The notes below the pieces were generated by a model, which saw nothing but the letters and a program-made list of their open reading frames with translations, was not told the origin of the DNA and made no database searches. Positions 1 to 12,003 of a DNA stretch of 64,000 bases are shown here, piece after piece. The stretch is taken from contig OZ176054.1 in NCBI GenBank assembly GCA_964247055.1, positions 13,471,746 through 13,535,745 on the forward strand. Reading direction: 5' to 3'. This DNA is from Paragordius varius (Eukaryota; Nematomorpha). The position numbers were made by a program, and so were the translations under genes. Numbering within the stretch: the stretch's first letter is position 1; each line of letters starts with the position of its first letter.

Positions 1-373
1 ATCTGTGGTTTGTTTTGATGGTGTAGAATTAGATAAGGTTAAATAGGTATATTCAAATTACAAATTTAAATTACAGCAATTATTCAAAAATATTTTGAAT
101 GCCCCTTTTATCGATTCCACCCGATCACTCGTGGTGCTCATATACTTGAACAGATAATTGAGTTAATAAAATTTTTCCTTCAATAACGCTCGATAATCCA
201 AACTTATTTAATAAATAAGATTCTCTAAGCCATAGTTCCTTTATTGATAATAAGGTGCATATTGCTTTAAACCGCGGGAAATCTATAAAGATTAATTAAA
301 TTGTATATTCATATTATATGGAGTGTGAGGGCCATGTTCAAAGCTGCACAAATAATATAAATTAATAAAATTA

Positions 374-652
374 CAGTATAATAATTGAAATTATACGGAC
401 AACTAAAAATATAAAGACAAATGTTTTTTCTAGACAACCATACTTTTTTATATTTCATTTTAAAAAGATAACTCATTGTTGTTTTAAATTGCAAAGTATA
501 AAATTGATATGTATATTGGTTAAATCACTTATATATTTTACAATTGTAATTATATAATTTATGTGAGATTAAAATTTTTTAAAAGTATGGTTGTCTTTTA
601 GAAAAAAGTATTTGTCTATATATATTTGTCCGTATAATTTAAATTTTTACTG
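374..652. mobile_element. MITE-1 copy, complete
   Basis: This copy shows the family form. It is a near-palindrome of about 280 bp with TA on both sides, starting CAGTA and ending TACTG. Each arm carries the block AATTATACGGACAAAA followed by AAAGACAAATATTTTTT and AGACAACCATACTTTTT, or their reverse complements. The middle is a less conserved AT-rich core containing ATATGTATATTGGT. TA target duplications plus CAGT ends are typical of non-autonomous Tc1/mariner-type elements, so that superfamily is my inference. There is no ORF. Confidence 0.8.
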
Positions 653-757
653 TACTTTCGAATAAAAAGATTATGAAATTCTAACTTAAAAAATGTCTTT
701 ATGATTCAGTGGTAACTATAATAATAAATAAAATCCGAAATTGAATATTACCACTTT

Positions 758-758
<1 letters not shown>

Positions 759-828
<70 letters not shown>
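759..828. repeat. (TA)n microsatellite
   Basis: About 70 bases of almost pure TA dinucleotide repeat. Confidence 0.95.
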
Positions 829-834
<6 letters not shown>

Positions 835-1768
835 TCTTGTAGGAGGTGTTCTATCAATGATTATCAGGTTACGAATTGGAGCATTTGTGTGCTTGAATTA
901 TAATTAAAGGCATAAATTTGGATAATAATGCTAAAATGCATTAAAAAATATTTCTAACCACTTTTACTGATTATCATATGTAGTAGCAAGCGATACTTTA
1001 ATAAAAAGTTATGAAAATAAAATGGCGGAAAAATAATTTGATGTTTGCAATATATTTCTCAACACTTAATTTATTTATATTATTTTGCATAATTAATATA
1101 TTAGTTAAAAGAAAAATAATTTATTGGAATCGCCTTTTTTAATAATTGCTTAATGCAAGGGCTTGGAATAACTAGATAATACTTTAGATCGAAGAGTTAA
1201 AGTCATCTCCAAAATTTTCTCGTTGATCATACTTTTTGACGCATCAACATTTTTGAGTTGAATATGGTTTGCAATCATTGTACATCTTGCCCTTTTTTAT
1301 GGGGCATGTTTTGGGCTACTAAAAGGTATTTTGGCGAATATATATTTATCCAAAAACATATTGAAAACTTAAATAATTAACAGTTTTGTAAATTATTCCG
1401 TCTAAAATTTGGATATATTTTACGCAATTGACACTTATCTGACTCTAGTAATGAATATAAACCAAAATGCCTCTCAAAATTAAAATGCTTTTATAGTTTT
1501 TTAATGCACAAGGCACACAAAAACTATTTAATAAAATATTCTGATATAAATGTATCACATCCTCATGGTGCTTAAATTTTGGAGACCAGACAAAAATTTA
1601 AAATCAAAAAAAGGTTATTTTTGAAAAATGGATATTTTGCTAATAATGTTTTGAAGCATGGTGGGAAAACGGTATAACACCTTTCAGATATTATAAAATC
1701 ACTTTTCTATATTTTTCATAATGCTGAATATCCTAAGATTTATCGTTCACCTTCAATTTAACCAAATA

Positions 1769-2052
1769 CAGTAAATTTTAAAATTATACACAAAACGTAA
1801 AAATATAAAGACAAATATTTTTTTCAAAAGACAAACATACTTTTTTATACCTTAATTTTTCTCTTATACACATTTTTAAAATATATAATTGATTGTTTTA
1901 CCGATCTACATATCGTTTTCATACTTTGCAATTGTTTAAAACCATTATTTATTTTTAAAATAATTAAAATTTAAAAAGTATGATTGTTTTATAGAAAAAA
2001 TATTTGTCTTGATATTTTTACGTTTTGTCCGTATAATTTCAGTTTTTACAGT
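1769..2052. mobile_element. MITE-1 copy, diverged
   Basis: The arms align to the family blocks (ACAAAACGTAAAAATATAAA on the left; TTTTGTCCGTATAATTTCAG on the right). The ends are slightly decayed. Confidence 0.75.
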
Positions 2053-2532
2053 AAGATAAAATAAGCCCCCTTATAAATCATTTTAAAAATTTAATTGTTC
2101 ATTGGTTCTATGGGACAAACTTTGGGAAAATGCATATGTTGTTGCAACGTCAAAAAGCCCCAATATATTGAATATTATGAGAAAAAATCTCTTTAATTTT
2201 ATAAAATTATCGAAATCTCCATGATTATTTAAGTCGGGCTTTTTATCAGAATAGATAACCATAACAGAAACGATGCATTAATTTTTTACAATTACGTAAT
2301 TTCATTAGGCTGCAAATATTTAATTAATAACATATAAAATAAGAAAAACATTTCGATACGGCTTAAAAATATTATCCTAAATGGTTTGAAAAAAATCAAT
2401 AATGATTTAAACGTTACAAAATTTTAGAAATGTATCATAGTAATATTGAATTCATGTTTAAATATAATATGAGTGGAGAGGCACCCAATATAACTTTATT
2501 TATTATCAATACTAGTAATTACATTTACATAA

Positions 2533-4236
2533 CTAATAAATATATAGATTAATAAAATGTTTTATAGTATTTATCCATTTGATGCAAAAATTTGTAACAC
2601 CGATTCTATATAACTGATTAAAGGTTAAATTGAAATAAAATGTTCCGTTTATATAAACATATTCCAACAGTTGAAGAAAAGACATGAGATTATATAGTAG
2701 GGATGTTGAAACATTTTTGACCACCAAAAATTCCCAAGTCATTTGGGCAATTGAGAGTGGTAACAAAAAACACACAAATTCCACTGATAAAATAATCATG
2801 GTTCTTATGTGTTCTTTGTTACGAAGCTCCTTTTTCCTCAGTAAACTTGAACGACACGGTATAATTTCATGAGTTGATAAATTTCGGGTATCAGGATTAG
2901 GGCTGATTTTGTTAACAGACCTAACATGCTCTATAGTGGGCCAAACCTTCGGGCTTCTTGAGAATTTTGTTTTATTTACAGAATTTGGGTTCAGATAAAC
3001 CCCAAACGCATCATTTGTTTCACAATCCCCACCAATATTAGATGCATCAAAATAAATTTCATTAGCTTGACAAGGTTTTGGTGTAAATTGTTGTTGTTGA
3101 GGATTGGAATGCTTTATATTATCGACAAATTTTATGAGCCAAAATTTGCATCCCATAATTGTTAGGAAAGGCAAAATTCTCAAAAATACTTCGCGTATGA
3201 TTTCATAAGCTATCGCTATGTAATACCATTTGGCATGGGGGTGTATTTTCCGCGTCCTGATAGCAAAAATATCAACGCCGTAATAATTAACAGTGGGTTT
3301 AGTTATGAATCGTGTTTTGGCCACATTTCTTCTAAGCTCTGGGGTCCATTGTATACAAACTTTGAAAACTTCAAACCAATAGAAGACGGGTATGCAAAGC
3401 ATACCACAGTAGAGAAATGTAAAAAGTAGGGCTATTCGCATTTTAGCTTTCGTTATTAATGCCGTGTACATGAACGGTTTATAGATTGCAAAGAATTGAT
3501 TCATAAAGTACAAAACAAAAATTCCATAACCAAAGTTAATCAGTGTTTTCGAGATTATGAGGTGTATGTGAGCCAAATAAAAGTTCCAACCATATCGACC
3601 CCAGATATAATTTGTTATTGTGCTTGAATTTAATTTTATCAACGGTGAAGGGATCATAAACAGGGTGCTCAGTAAATTTGTGCCATAAAACCATTGTAAC
3701 AAATAATTGTTGAAGGAAAGTTTTTTGCCAGATTTTGAAGCTTTCGGTGCATTGGGTTCAAAAATGGACGCTGTAAGATTAGAAAAACTCCAATCCGTTC
3801 CAGTATTTGAGGAAGTTACAAGTGTAATTTTTCGATTATCGATTTGGTTTCGCCCCAAATAATTCTTACCTTTGCTTCGTTTGTGGGGAACTACTGTTGT
3901 ACCATGTGATTGTGACACAATTTTAATCGATTTCAACAATGGTTCCTGAACGGCAAAAGCCAATCCAATCCCATTCCCCAGTAAACCAAGAATGAATAAA
4001 AGTATACTCATAGTTTTATTAATGCAATGCATCCACGTATCCGGGTATAAATTTATTGTATCGTATGAAACACAATGGTAATAACTTGGTCGTTCTCTTA
4101 CCATTAAAGTCGTCTGTGTTTGCAAATCGTATGCCGAGCTAATATTTGTAATTTCCATCGCTGACAAGTTGACAAATTTTGATGTTAACGTTAAATTTAT
4201 TGGGTTGTGGGCAAATTCCATTATATGATTAATCAT
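2533..4236 (-). CDS. Divergent class A (rhodopsin-like) GPCR, probably a peptide-type receptor
   Basis: A single open frame of 567 codons, apparently intronless, encodes a seven-helix protein expected at the plasma membrane. The extracellular N-terminus has four N-glycosylation sequons (N14, N23, N31, N73). TM1 is about 76-96 with LLGNG. TM2 is about 178-200, TM3 224-250, TM4 267-290, TM5 338-370, TM6 478-503 and TM7 513-536. The TM3 exit reads NQFFAIYKP, the position of DRYxAIxxP, so the key arginine is replaced by glutamine. TM6 has CFLLP where CWxP is usual, and TM7 ends NGTFYF where NPxxYF is usual. The usual cysteine at the top of TM3 is not evident. Intracellular loop 1 is unusually long (about 80 residues), and loop 3 (371-477) is about 107 residues with a QQQQ run. 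Family assignment is by topology and motif positions. The ligand is unknown, and an invertebrate neuropeptide-type receptor is only a guess. Confidence 0.65.
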   Translation of the reverse strand: MINHIMEFAHNPINLTLTSKFVNLSAMEITNISSAYDLQTQTTLMVRERPSYYHCVSYDTINLYPDTWMHCINKTMSILLFILGLLGNGIGLAFAVQEPLLKSIKIVSQSHGTTVVPHKRSKGKNYLGRNQIDNRKITLVTSSNTGTDWSFSNLTASIFEPNAPKASKSGKKLSFNNYLLQWFYGTNLLSTLFMIPSPLIKLNSSTITNYIWGRYGWNFYLAHIHLIISKTLINFGYGIFVLYFMNQFFAIYKPFMYTALITKAKMRIALLFTFLYCGMLCIPVFYWFEVFKVCIQWTPELRRNVAKTRFITKPTVNYYGVDIFAIRTRKIHPHAKWYYIAIAYEIIREVFLRILPFLTIMGCKFWLIKFVDNIKHSNPQQQQFTPKPCQANEIYFDASNIGGDCETNDAFGVYLNPNSVNKTKFSRSPKVWPTIEHVRSVNKISPNPDTRNLSTHEIIPCRSSLLRKKELRNKEHIRTMIILSVEFVCFLLPLSIAQMTWEFLVVKNVSTSLLYNLMSFLQLLEYVYINGTFYFNLTFNQLYRIGVTNFCIKWINTIKHFINLYIY

Positions 4237-5960
4237 GATTATTTACCAATTAATTATTAATTTTATCACATAATTTTTGAATATGCACGTATAATATATG
4301 TAAGCACATCATAAATAATTTATGTTAAAGGAAGCCCCAAAACTTGTAAATACCTTGCGCGATTTATTGTAAAAAAATTATGTTTTTGCAAAAATATTTA
4401 CAATTCAAAAAGAGTTGCTGTATTTAAAATAAGCGCTCAATATTTAGTTGGTATAGTTAAGAGGTACAAGGAAGAAAAAAACGTTTTTAATAACGTCAAA
4501 GGGTAATTAATTACTTAATTAGAGTTCACTTTTTTTCCTTATATATAGACTGATATGAATGCTTTGAAAAATGAAATTGATAGAAAATAGGAAATCTAAA
4601 TTTAACGTATATTGCGTTTTTAATAATTATCCAAAAATAACATGATAATAATATTATTAATATTATCATTATGATATGGGGGTACTGCTAAATTTTAAAA
4701 GTATATCATATTTATTTGATTATATTTGAAATTAAAAAGAATAACCCATAAAAATATGAAAATGTTTAAATTTAAACTTTCTTAAAAATATATCACAATT
4801 ATATTTATGTGTCCCTTCACATTATATGTGTATACAATTCAATAGATGTTTGATTTAAGAGATCCAAAACGTTGGAAAATGGGTGTAGTGAGCAAAATAA
4901 TGGTATTAATTAGAGTTTAAAATCAGGCTATTTGTTTGACTTAATACATAATAAAAGCAAAAATAATTTTTCTTTTCATGTCACAAAAAAAGATATTGTT
5001 CGGATAATCGCGTATTCCTATTATATAGAATGGTATGAAAATAATATCTTAATAAAAACGGTCATTTTAATTCTGTGTATTATAAAGCAGTTGTAACTAA
5101 AAATCATGAATGGTCAAATATCATATTTTTTGTCTCAAGGGTCGTGTACCATATAATGCGACAAAAAATGCATTGCTGCTTACATATACACATATTATTA
5201 TACTCAAAATAAGTAGTTCCCAGCCTATTATTGTTCACGCCCCCCAGATTGAAAAAATTCTTGCGCCTTTCCTGCTCTCAAGAAAATAAAAATGAAAAAT
5301 TTATTATAGTATTATAAAAATCTCATTGGAGATCCTTTTATCTGCGATTGCTGAAATAATTTCTGCATATCGAGGACAAATATTGATAAATTGCATCTAA
5401 ATCCTTATTAATCTACACTTTGTTTCTAGTTATATTTTTAATTTCAATTTATCGCGTCCCCTAGATTTTTCTACGCCCCTATTGCAACCACTGCTCTAAA
5501 TCACTACTAAAACTAGATTTTTTGTTTGCGGGCCGCATATTAATCCACACCTGCCAATTAGTTTAATAATAAAAAATATTTTGATAAATTAATATCAATC
5601 ACTTAAAAGAACATTTAATATAGAGGCATGTATGGTAATATAGTTAACATCATAGACAAATCCTATTTAATATGTCGTTTATATGGCATCTAAGTGAACA
5701 AACATAATATAATAAACGCTGGCTTGTCTAAGTTAAGAGAACAGTAAATTTACCTTGTCTTATATTTATTGACTATTTTTAAAATAAACCTTTCTTTGAG
5801 TTTCGTTTAAATATAATATAGGTTTTTATCATTTTCCAATGCGATAATTATAACAAGATACACGGGTGAATGAAAATTACTAAATTAAAAACATTAAAAA
5901 GAGAATCTATTAATAAAATATCAAAACAGATAAAATTATCATTTATATTAGTATTAATTA
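4237..5960. other. Intergenic, no gene seen
   Basis: AT-rich DNA with no exon that I can support. It contains the hAT-type MITE listed at 5213-5497. A GCGGGCCGCAT motif near 5528 resembles the terminal motif of the hAT relics near 14.3 and 27.05 kb. Confidence 0.4.
5213..5497. mobile_element. hAT-type MITE, degenerate
   Basis: It begins AGTAGTTCCCAGCC and ends GCAACCACTG. Those are diverged forms of the CAGTGGTTCC...GGAACCACTG terminal repeats known from many animal hAT elements. The interior contains TTCTTGCGCC, shared with the related copies near 52.3 and 59.2 kb. Confidence 0.55.
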
Positions 5961-7081
5961 CACTAGACAACAAATTTTAACTTTTTTTAACTGCCATCCT
6001 TGTAAATTTAAAATTTATTTTATTAAAGTACCTAATTAGTATATCTGAAGAAAAAATTTGTCTAGCATGGAAGAATTTTTTTATATTAGAGTTTATCGAT
6101 AATTTTTGGCCCCGATTTAACATTAAACTCGAAATTTCGAAAATTAAAAGTCTTAGATATGAAGCCATATATTTTATATCATTCGAAAGAGCGCAAAAAA
6201 CTGCATCTTTTAAATGGTAGTAAGTCATTTAAATCAACCGGATGTAAAAGTTATATGGATTTAAATGGTCGAAATTTTCAATCCTTAAATAATTCAAGAA
6301 TTTTCACAGACAAACTAATTTGAAAATCATATAAATTATTTTAATATAATTATTAGGGTTATATTAATATTTAATTTTAAAAAAATGTTTGAAAAAGCTT
6401 TTGGTTTGCTTTTTTAATAATAATTATTATTATCATAAATATTTTACCTAGACCTAGTGGATACTAAAATGCATAGTTATAACTGTAAATTTATTACATA
6501 ATGGCTATAAAAGATCAAAAATACCTTAAACTCTGTTTTTATCTTTAAAATTTCGAAATTATCAGCCTTATAAAAAAAATAAATTATTAATATTGATGAG
6601 ATGGTAATTTTTAAAAAACAAAAAACTTAAAAATGGTTGTTTTGAGTGACATAAAAGCAATAAAAAAATGTTTTAATCAAAAAAACTTTTTTGTGTTATC
6701 TTTTTTGGACATTCATCACCATCTAAACAAAGTTTGAGCTATTTTCATCCATTAGTTTTAAAAATATAATAATTAAAAAAAATGCTCTCGCTTCGCGCGT
6801 TTGTCGCTCTTTGTGTCCAATATTAACTGTCGATGTAATACATATTAGTATGTTTATAGAGTTTTTTACTCTTTCGAATGATATATTACAAATGGGCATT
6901 TGTTTTTCAAAGAAAAATATTTTTTAGTAAAATTTTGATAAAGAGGGCGCATAATCAAAAAAATCAAATTATACAAAATTCTTCCAACGAGTTATAATTT
7001 ATTTCAGATTTACTGTTAAAATGATACTAAATATCAGAAAATTCAAAAAACTCGAGTGGCAGAAAAATTTGTTGTCCAGTG
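5961..7081. mobile_element. TIR-3 element, subfamily a (non-autonomous, about 1.12 kb)
   Basis: The terminal inverted repeats are CACTAGACAACAAATTTT on the left and the reverse complement of CACTGGACAACAAATTTT on the right. The element is flanked by a TTA target duplication at 5958-5960 and 7082-7084. A second copy in the other orientation lies at 21572-22678. No transposase is recognisable. The CACTRG ends look like CACTA elements, whereas TTA/TAA target duplications are typical of PIF/Harbinger, so the superfamily is unresolved. Confidence 0.8.
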
Positions 7082-7223
7082 TTATTTGTGTGTTCTTAAC
7101 GCAAAATCTAATAAATTGCACTTTGATTTTAGTTATTTTAAAATTCATATAGCTGGGCCTAACTTTTTTTCAATTATTATCATAAATACAACTAACAATA
7201 AATAAACAATTGAGTTTAAAATA

Positions 7224-7480
7224 CAGTGAAAACTAAAATTATACGGAAAAATCGTAGATATAGAAAGACAAATATTTCTTCTCAAAGACAATCATACTTT
7301 TTAAATTTCCAAAGTATGAAAACGATATGTAGATCGGTAAAACAATCAATTATATATTTTAACATGTTATATAATTTACATGAGAAAAATTAAGGATTAA
7401 AAAGGTATGGTTCTTTTGAAAAAAAATATTTGTGTTTATATTTTTACGTTTTGTCCGTAGAATTTCAACATTTACTAAAG
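7224..7480. mobile_element. MITE-1 copy
   Basis: Both arms are recognisable (AAATTATACGGAAAAATCGT on the left; ACGTTTTGTCCGTAGAATTT on the right), with a decayed right terminus. The core preserves GAGAAAAATTAAGGATTAA. That motif is the reference used here for the telomere-junction copy near 61.2 kb. Confidence 0.75.
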
Positions 7481-7688
7481 TACAAAATATATTTTGTAAC
7501 GCGAAATTAGCCTTATTCCGGGAATAAATTAGAGGGTACATTCTCACTAAATCTATGTAAATCGATATCGTAAAAATGTCTCCCTCATGTAAAGAATAAC
7601 CCTTTGAACCTAATTTTGTTATCAATAACTGTTTAATTTATAATATATTTTAATGTTTTTATGGACGCCTATAATTTACTTGCGTTAT

Positions 7689-8375
7689 GATTAGGGTTGA
7701 GCATTTGACTGTTTTTTCAAAAAAGCCCGGTCAGACCCAGTCAGACCATGGTCATGACCACTTTTTACTTAAGGATATATAATCCGATATTGGATGTTGT
7801 GAAAATAATGCTCTAACAACACTTGCGTTTCACTAATTATGTCATTTTATTCTAAAAGTTTGAATTATACATTTTTAGATATTTATTATTTACAAATATT
7901 TTCAATAAGTATTTTAAATAAATTTTGCTACATGTTTGTGGCCTTTTGAATCTTCAAATACACAGCTTTTAATAAGGGATCTTTTAAAAAATGGTTTTAC
8001 CTAGTTTTTTTTACACTTTTTTATCAATGAATTAATATCCAAATATAAAATGTTTTTTATTTTATTGGTTCACATTCAAGGGAAAATTGCATATTTTGCA
8101 CAAAATGGTTTTGTTATTATATAACGGGATATGCTTAAATGCTTATGTTATTACATGTTTAACAATTTTTGATATATTGTTAAATAAGCATATTTGAATA
8201 TAAATTAATTAATACATTTAATTATTTAATTTATATAACATATATTAAAAAAACAATAAAATCTTGCTACCTCTCTTTCAAAAAAAATTTACTAGCGATT
8301 TTTTATAAAACGGTGTTTTTTCAAATGACCATGGTTAAAAAATAAATAGTCACTATCCTGGTCATGACATCCCTA
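7689..8375. mobile_element. Possible Ac-like hAT relic
   Basis: The left edge reads TTAGGGTTGAGCATTTG and the right edge, reverse-complemented, reads TTAGGGATGTCATGACC. TAGGGATG-type ends are known from Ac-like hAT elements. Inside both ends is a CATGGTCAT or ATGACCATGG block. I could not find a matching 8-bp target duplication, so the exact limits and family are uncertain. Confidence 0.4.
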
Positions 8376-10172
8376 ATTATTACGCATATGTAGGAAAACC
8401 GTATAAAATAAGATTAATATGATGAAAATTTGGAATATTATTATTTTTCAATAGTAAAGAAGTTTCACAAAAAGTATAAAAATGCCAGATACATTTAATC
8501 GTATACATATAATATCCTAATTAATGTTAAATCAAAGTCGGTGTATATCAAATGCTATGTTATAGTTTAAAAGCTTTTTATAAAATAAATAGCAAACATT
8601 TTGCCGATTAGAATTCATAGGGTTATTATTTATCAATATTATAGATGTGGGCTCCTCTTCATATCCTATTATATTTCGGCGTATAAAAAAATTGTCAGCA
8701 TAACAAAAAATTTGTCCGCATAACAAAAAATTTATCCGCATATTCAAAATTTTAATCTTTTGATTTTAACAATATGTCTGTTATAAAAAAATTATGTCTG
8801 TTGGTTTAAAAATTCGTCCGGATGATTACATATTTTACTGTAATAATTTAATCAATTATGGTCTAGAAAATAGGATTTTTCAGTACAGTAAGCGATACCA
8901 TCAATCATCTCGTGTAAGCATATATTGTAATCATAGTGTGAAAATTTGGAATCAAAAATGTATTCTATTATATTTTTATATAAAGCATTCAGAATTCGAA
9001 AAATTTTGTGGGTTGTGTTAAACCCAATCGATTAATTAGCTATTTTGAATGATTCAGTTCATAAATATTTTATAATTTAAATGTCTAAACTTAGTAAATC
9101 TGATATTTGTAAAATAGATATTCAAAGTCCGTTTTCAATGAGTCATGATGATATTTAAGCGTCCAAAATCTAAAATTAGATATTTTAAAATAAATTTATA
9201 TGTACTTATAAAAATTTTATTTTTATATGACGGTTTTAGAGCTTGAAAAACTTGACAATATCTTTTTGAAAGTGCCTATTTTATATGCACTCCTTCCCCA
9301 TCATTTTGTAATAGCATATATGGAAACTCCTAAAGTATGAAAAGAAAAGTTGAAGAGTATTAATTAAATTTTAAAATTTTTCACTCTTAAAGCCACTATT
9401 TGTTATTAAATTAGTTTTGATTCATATTTTATCCAAAAAAATTATGTATTTTTTCATCTTAGGTTCCCCGCGTCATCAAATTATGATAATTTGTAAAATA
9501 ATAATTTTAAATCAGGATTTATTTTGTGTGCCATTTATTTTGTAATGTAGTATAATTTGAGGTATTTTAAATTTGAGCAATTACTCATGAGTTTTGATAT
9601 AACGTTTTGAAATGACTTAGTCCCCAAACTAAAAGCGTACCAGAACTTATATTTTGTGTTATTATAAATTTTACCATATTTTACTAAGAAATCTCTAATA
9701 TACCAATGATAATCCTTGCTTAAATATGGGAGTTTAAATTGAATTATTAATTCTTTGTTTACTAATGTTATAAACACTTATTAAAATCAGCCAGCGATAC
9801 ATTTTTTATGTATCACTAACCTAATTATATATAGAGTTTGGAGCTTTTATTACTGTCAAACATGCAAAATTTGTTAGGTATTTGAATTTTTATGGACACA
9901 TTAATCCATTTCGTTTACTTTACACTATAATACCCCTTATATATTTATAATTCAATATGTAATGTATAATTATTCCAAAACTTTATGATTTTAATGGATT
10001 GTGTCCTGTATAATAAGAATAATGATAAAAATGCGTTGTAAAAATTTCGGCGGTAGATAATGGAATGAGGGCTAACATAAACCCCATTTTGACCAGACTA
10101 TATTTGATCATTTTCATTTCTGGCGTAATGCATATATCTGGATTAGGCAATGACACTTCTATTATATATATA

Positions 10173-10451
10173 GAGTAAAAACTAAAATTATACGGATAAA
10201 ACATAAAAATAAAGACAAATATTTTTTTCTAAAAGAAAACCATATTTTGTAAACCTTGATTTTTTTAAATATAAATATTTGTTTTAAATTGCAAATATAA
10301 ATAGTAATGTAAATTGGTAGCACAATCAATGTAGTTTACGATTGTAATTGAATATTTTATATAGCAAAAATTACAAAAAGTATGGTTGTCTTTTATAAAA
10401 AAATTCATGTCTTTATATATTTATATTTTGTCCGTATAATTTTAGTTACTG
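10173..10451. mobile_element. MITE-1 copy
   Basis: Both arms are present (AAAATTATACGGATAAAACA on the left; TTTTGTCCGTATAATTTTAG on the right), ending in TTACTG before TA. Confidence 0.75.
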
Positions 10452-10473
10452 TATATAATAAATATGAAATTTT

Positions 10474-10757
10474 ACAGGCGAAAAAACGCAAAAATATAGA
10501 CATCTATTTTTTTCAAACGACAACTACTTTATACATAATAACAATGTTTGACACATAAATTTTAACTAAAAAACCGTCAAAACAGGTTTAATTACAAGAA
10601 CCCCCCATATGTAAGCGCGAACAAAAAAATTGAAATGATGAAAATTGTTAAATGAGTTATATTTAAAAAATCAAGTTTATAAAATCAGCGAGCGGTCTAT
10701 TGAAAAAATATTTGTCTTTATAATTTTGCGTTTTAATCTTATTATTTCAATTATACT
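10474..10757. mobile_element. MITE-1 copy, strongly diverged
   Basis: Only parts of the family arms survive (AACGCAAAAATATAGACATC on the left; ATTTGTCTTTATAATTTTGC on the right). It sits directly beside the copy at 10173-10451. Confidence 0.5.
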
Positions 10758-10926
10758 GTAAATTTTGTTAGAATGGATAAATTTGAAAAAGATATCTGAA
10801 GAAACATCACTAATTATCCGCAATTATAAATAGCTTTTGTCACAAACTAATAAATAATTTATCCATATTTTTTAAAAATATGTTTTATCAAAATTTTAGT
10901 ACTATATATTTAAAATGCCAAATTAA

Positions 10927-12003
10927 TCAGAAATACTGACATATATATATACCTCGCTTTTGTGTTGATGTTAAATCTGGTAGTTTTCCTTTTTGGTGAA
11001 TGAACCTTAAGAGACGACAAGATTTTTCAGGATCCTTGGAATTTTCATTACATATATAATTATTTAAAGTATGATTGGTAGATTTGAAAGTATTAAAGCA
11101 TTTAATATCAAATATTTGGTTTGGTATTTGTTTCCTGTCTTTGACATTGGTAAGACAAACTTGTTTATATAGATATTTATTCTCAAAATGATGTTTTTGG
11201 TTAACATAATTGTTGGTTGTAGGTAGATTGTATATGGATTGATTAAATAATTTATTTGATTTATTTTGTAGCAAAATTGATTTTTTGATTTTATATTTTT
11301 TTCTGTAAGGATTAATATCATCAGATTTTAACGCATATGTTCCCGTCTTTTTCCGTTTAGAAACTGTTTGAGAAATTTTTCTGAAAAAACGATCCCTGAC
11401 CTCTTTGTAAGCCAAAAAGGCCAAAATAATGATGAGTGTAGTGGCAAGAAAAACCGCTATGCGTAATCCTTTCATGGGGTTATAACTTCTAAAAAAATTT
11501 AACCATAAACAGTATAAAATTAACCACATATCAAATACAACCTCTTGACAGACATTTCAAATTAAAAATTTTATAAAAGCTTCAACACCTTAAATAATTT
11601 GAGAGTTTTTAAAAATTGTTAAAATAATTAGATATTTAATATTATCAAGTTTACTAATGATTTGTTTTGGCTTTGCTTCATAAATTTATTACAAAAAATT
11701 ATTAATAGTTATTTTGGATGCGGAAGCGATTGTGAAAAATTTAATTATATCATTCAATTTTGTGTTTTTTTAACTGTATGGTTTGTAATAGAATTATATT
11801 TGGATATTTATAAAATAGCTCTAAGCAAATGATTAATATATAAAATTTGAAATATTACATTAAATTAAAATTAATTTTTTAGGTTAAAAAACATATATAA
11901 ATTATAAAATAAAGAGCTCTTACTCATAAAGAATCCGTTTACTTTCTTCTTTAATAGCTGAATACAAATTATGAATTTTAGGAGTCTGGGTTGTTGTATT
12001 CAT
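10927..12003 (-). CDS. Small single-pass membrane protein, unknown function (two exons)
   Basis: Exon 1 (12003-11924) starts at ATG and encodes a hydrophilic N-terminus beginning MNTTTQTPKIHNLY, ending at a GA|GTAAGAG donor. Exon 2 (11488-10927) begins after TTTTTTTAG, and the phases match. The product is 213 residues. One strongly hydrophobic segment (about residues 34-54, IAVFLATTLIIILAFLAY) is followed at once by a basic stretch with FFRKISQTVSKRKK. The C-terminal 130 residues are rich in K, N, Q and Y with scattered cysteines. The charge bias predicts an Nout/Cin signal anchor. I recognise no family. A GAG|GTATAT site near 10955 could be a donor to a further exon, so the C-terminus is provisional. 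The frame upstream of the acceptor (MWLILY...) is intron. Confidence 0.6.

Larger units (their letters stand above)
1..2532. other. Non-coding, MITE-bearing AT-rich DNA
   Basis: I see no convincing coding exon here. The stretch holds two copies of the MITE-1 family (listed separately), a long (TA)n tract and otherwise unassigned AT-rich sequence. A TTTATT motif near 2494, read as AATAAA on the minus strand, lies about 40 bases past the stop codon of the neighbouring GPCR and could be its polyadenylation signal. Confidence 0.5.
7082..10926. other. Intergenic, repeats only
   Basis: This stretch holds MITE-1 copies, a possible Ac-like hAT relic and unassigned AT-rich DNA. Short open frames at 8532-8747, 8794-9021 and 9535-9777 show no recognisable domain and are probably chance. 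Confidence 0.4.
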
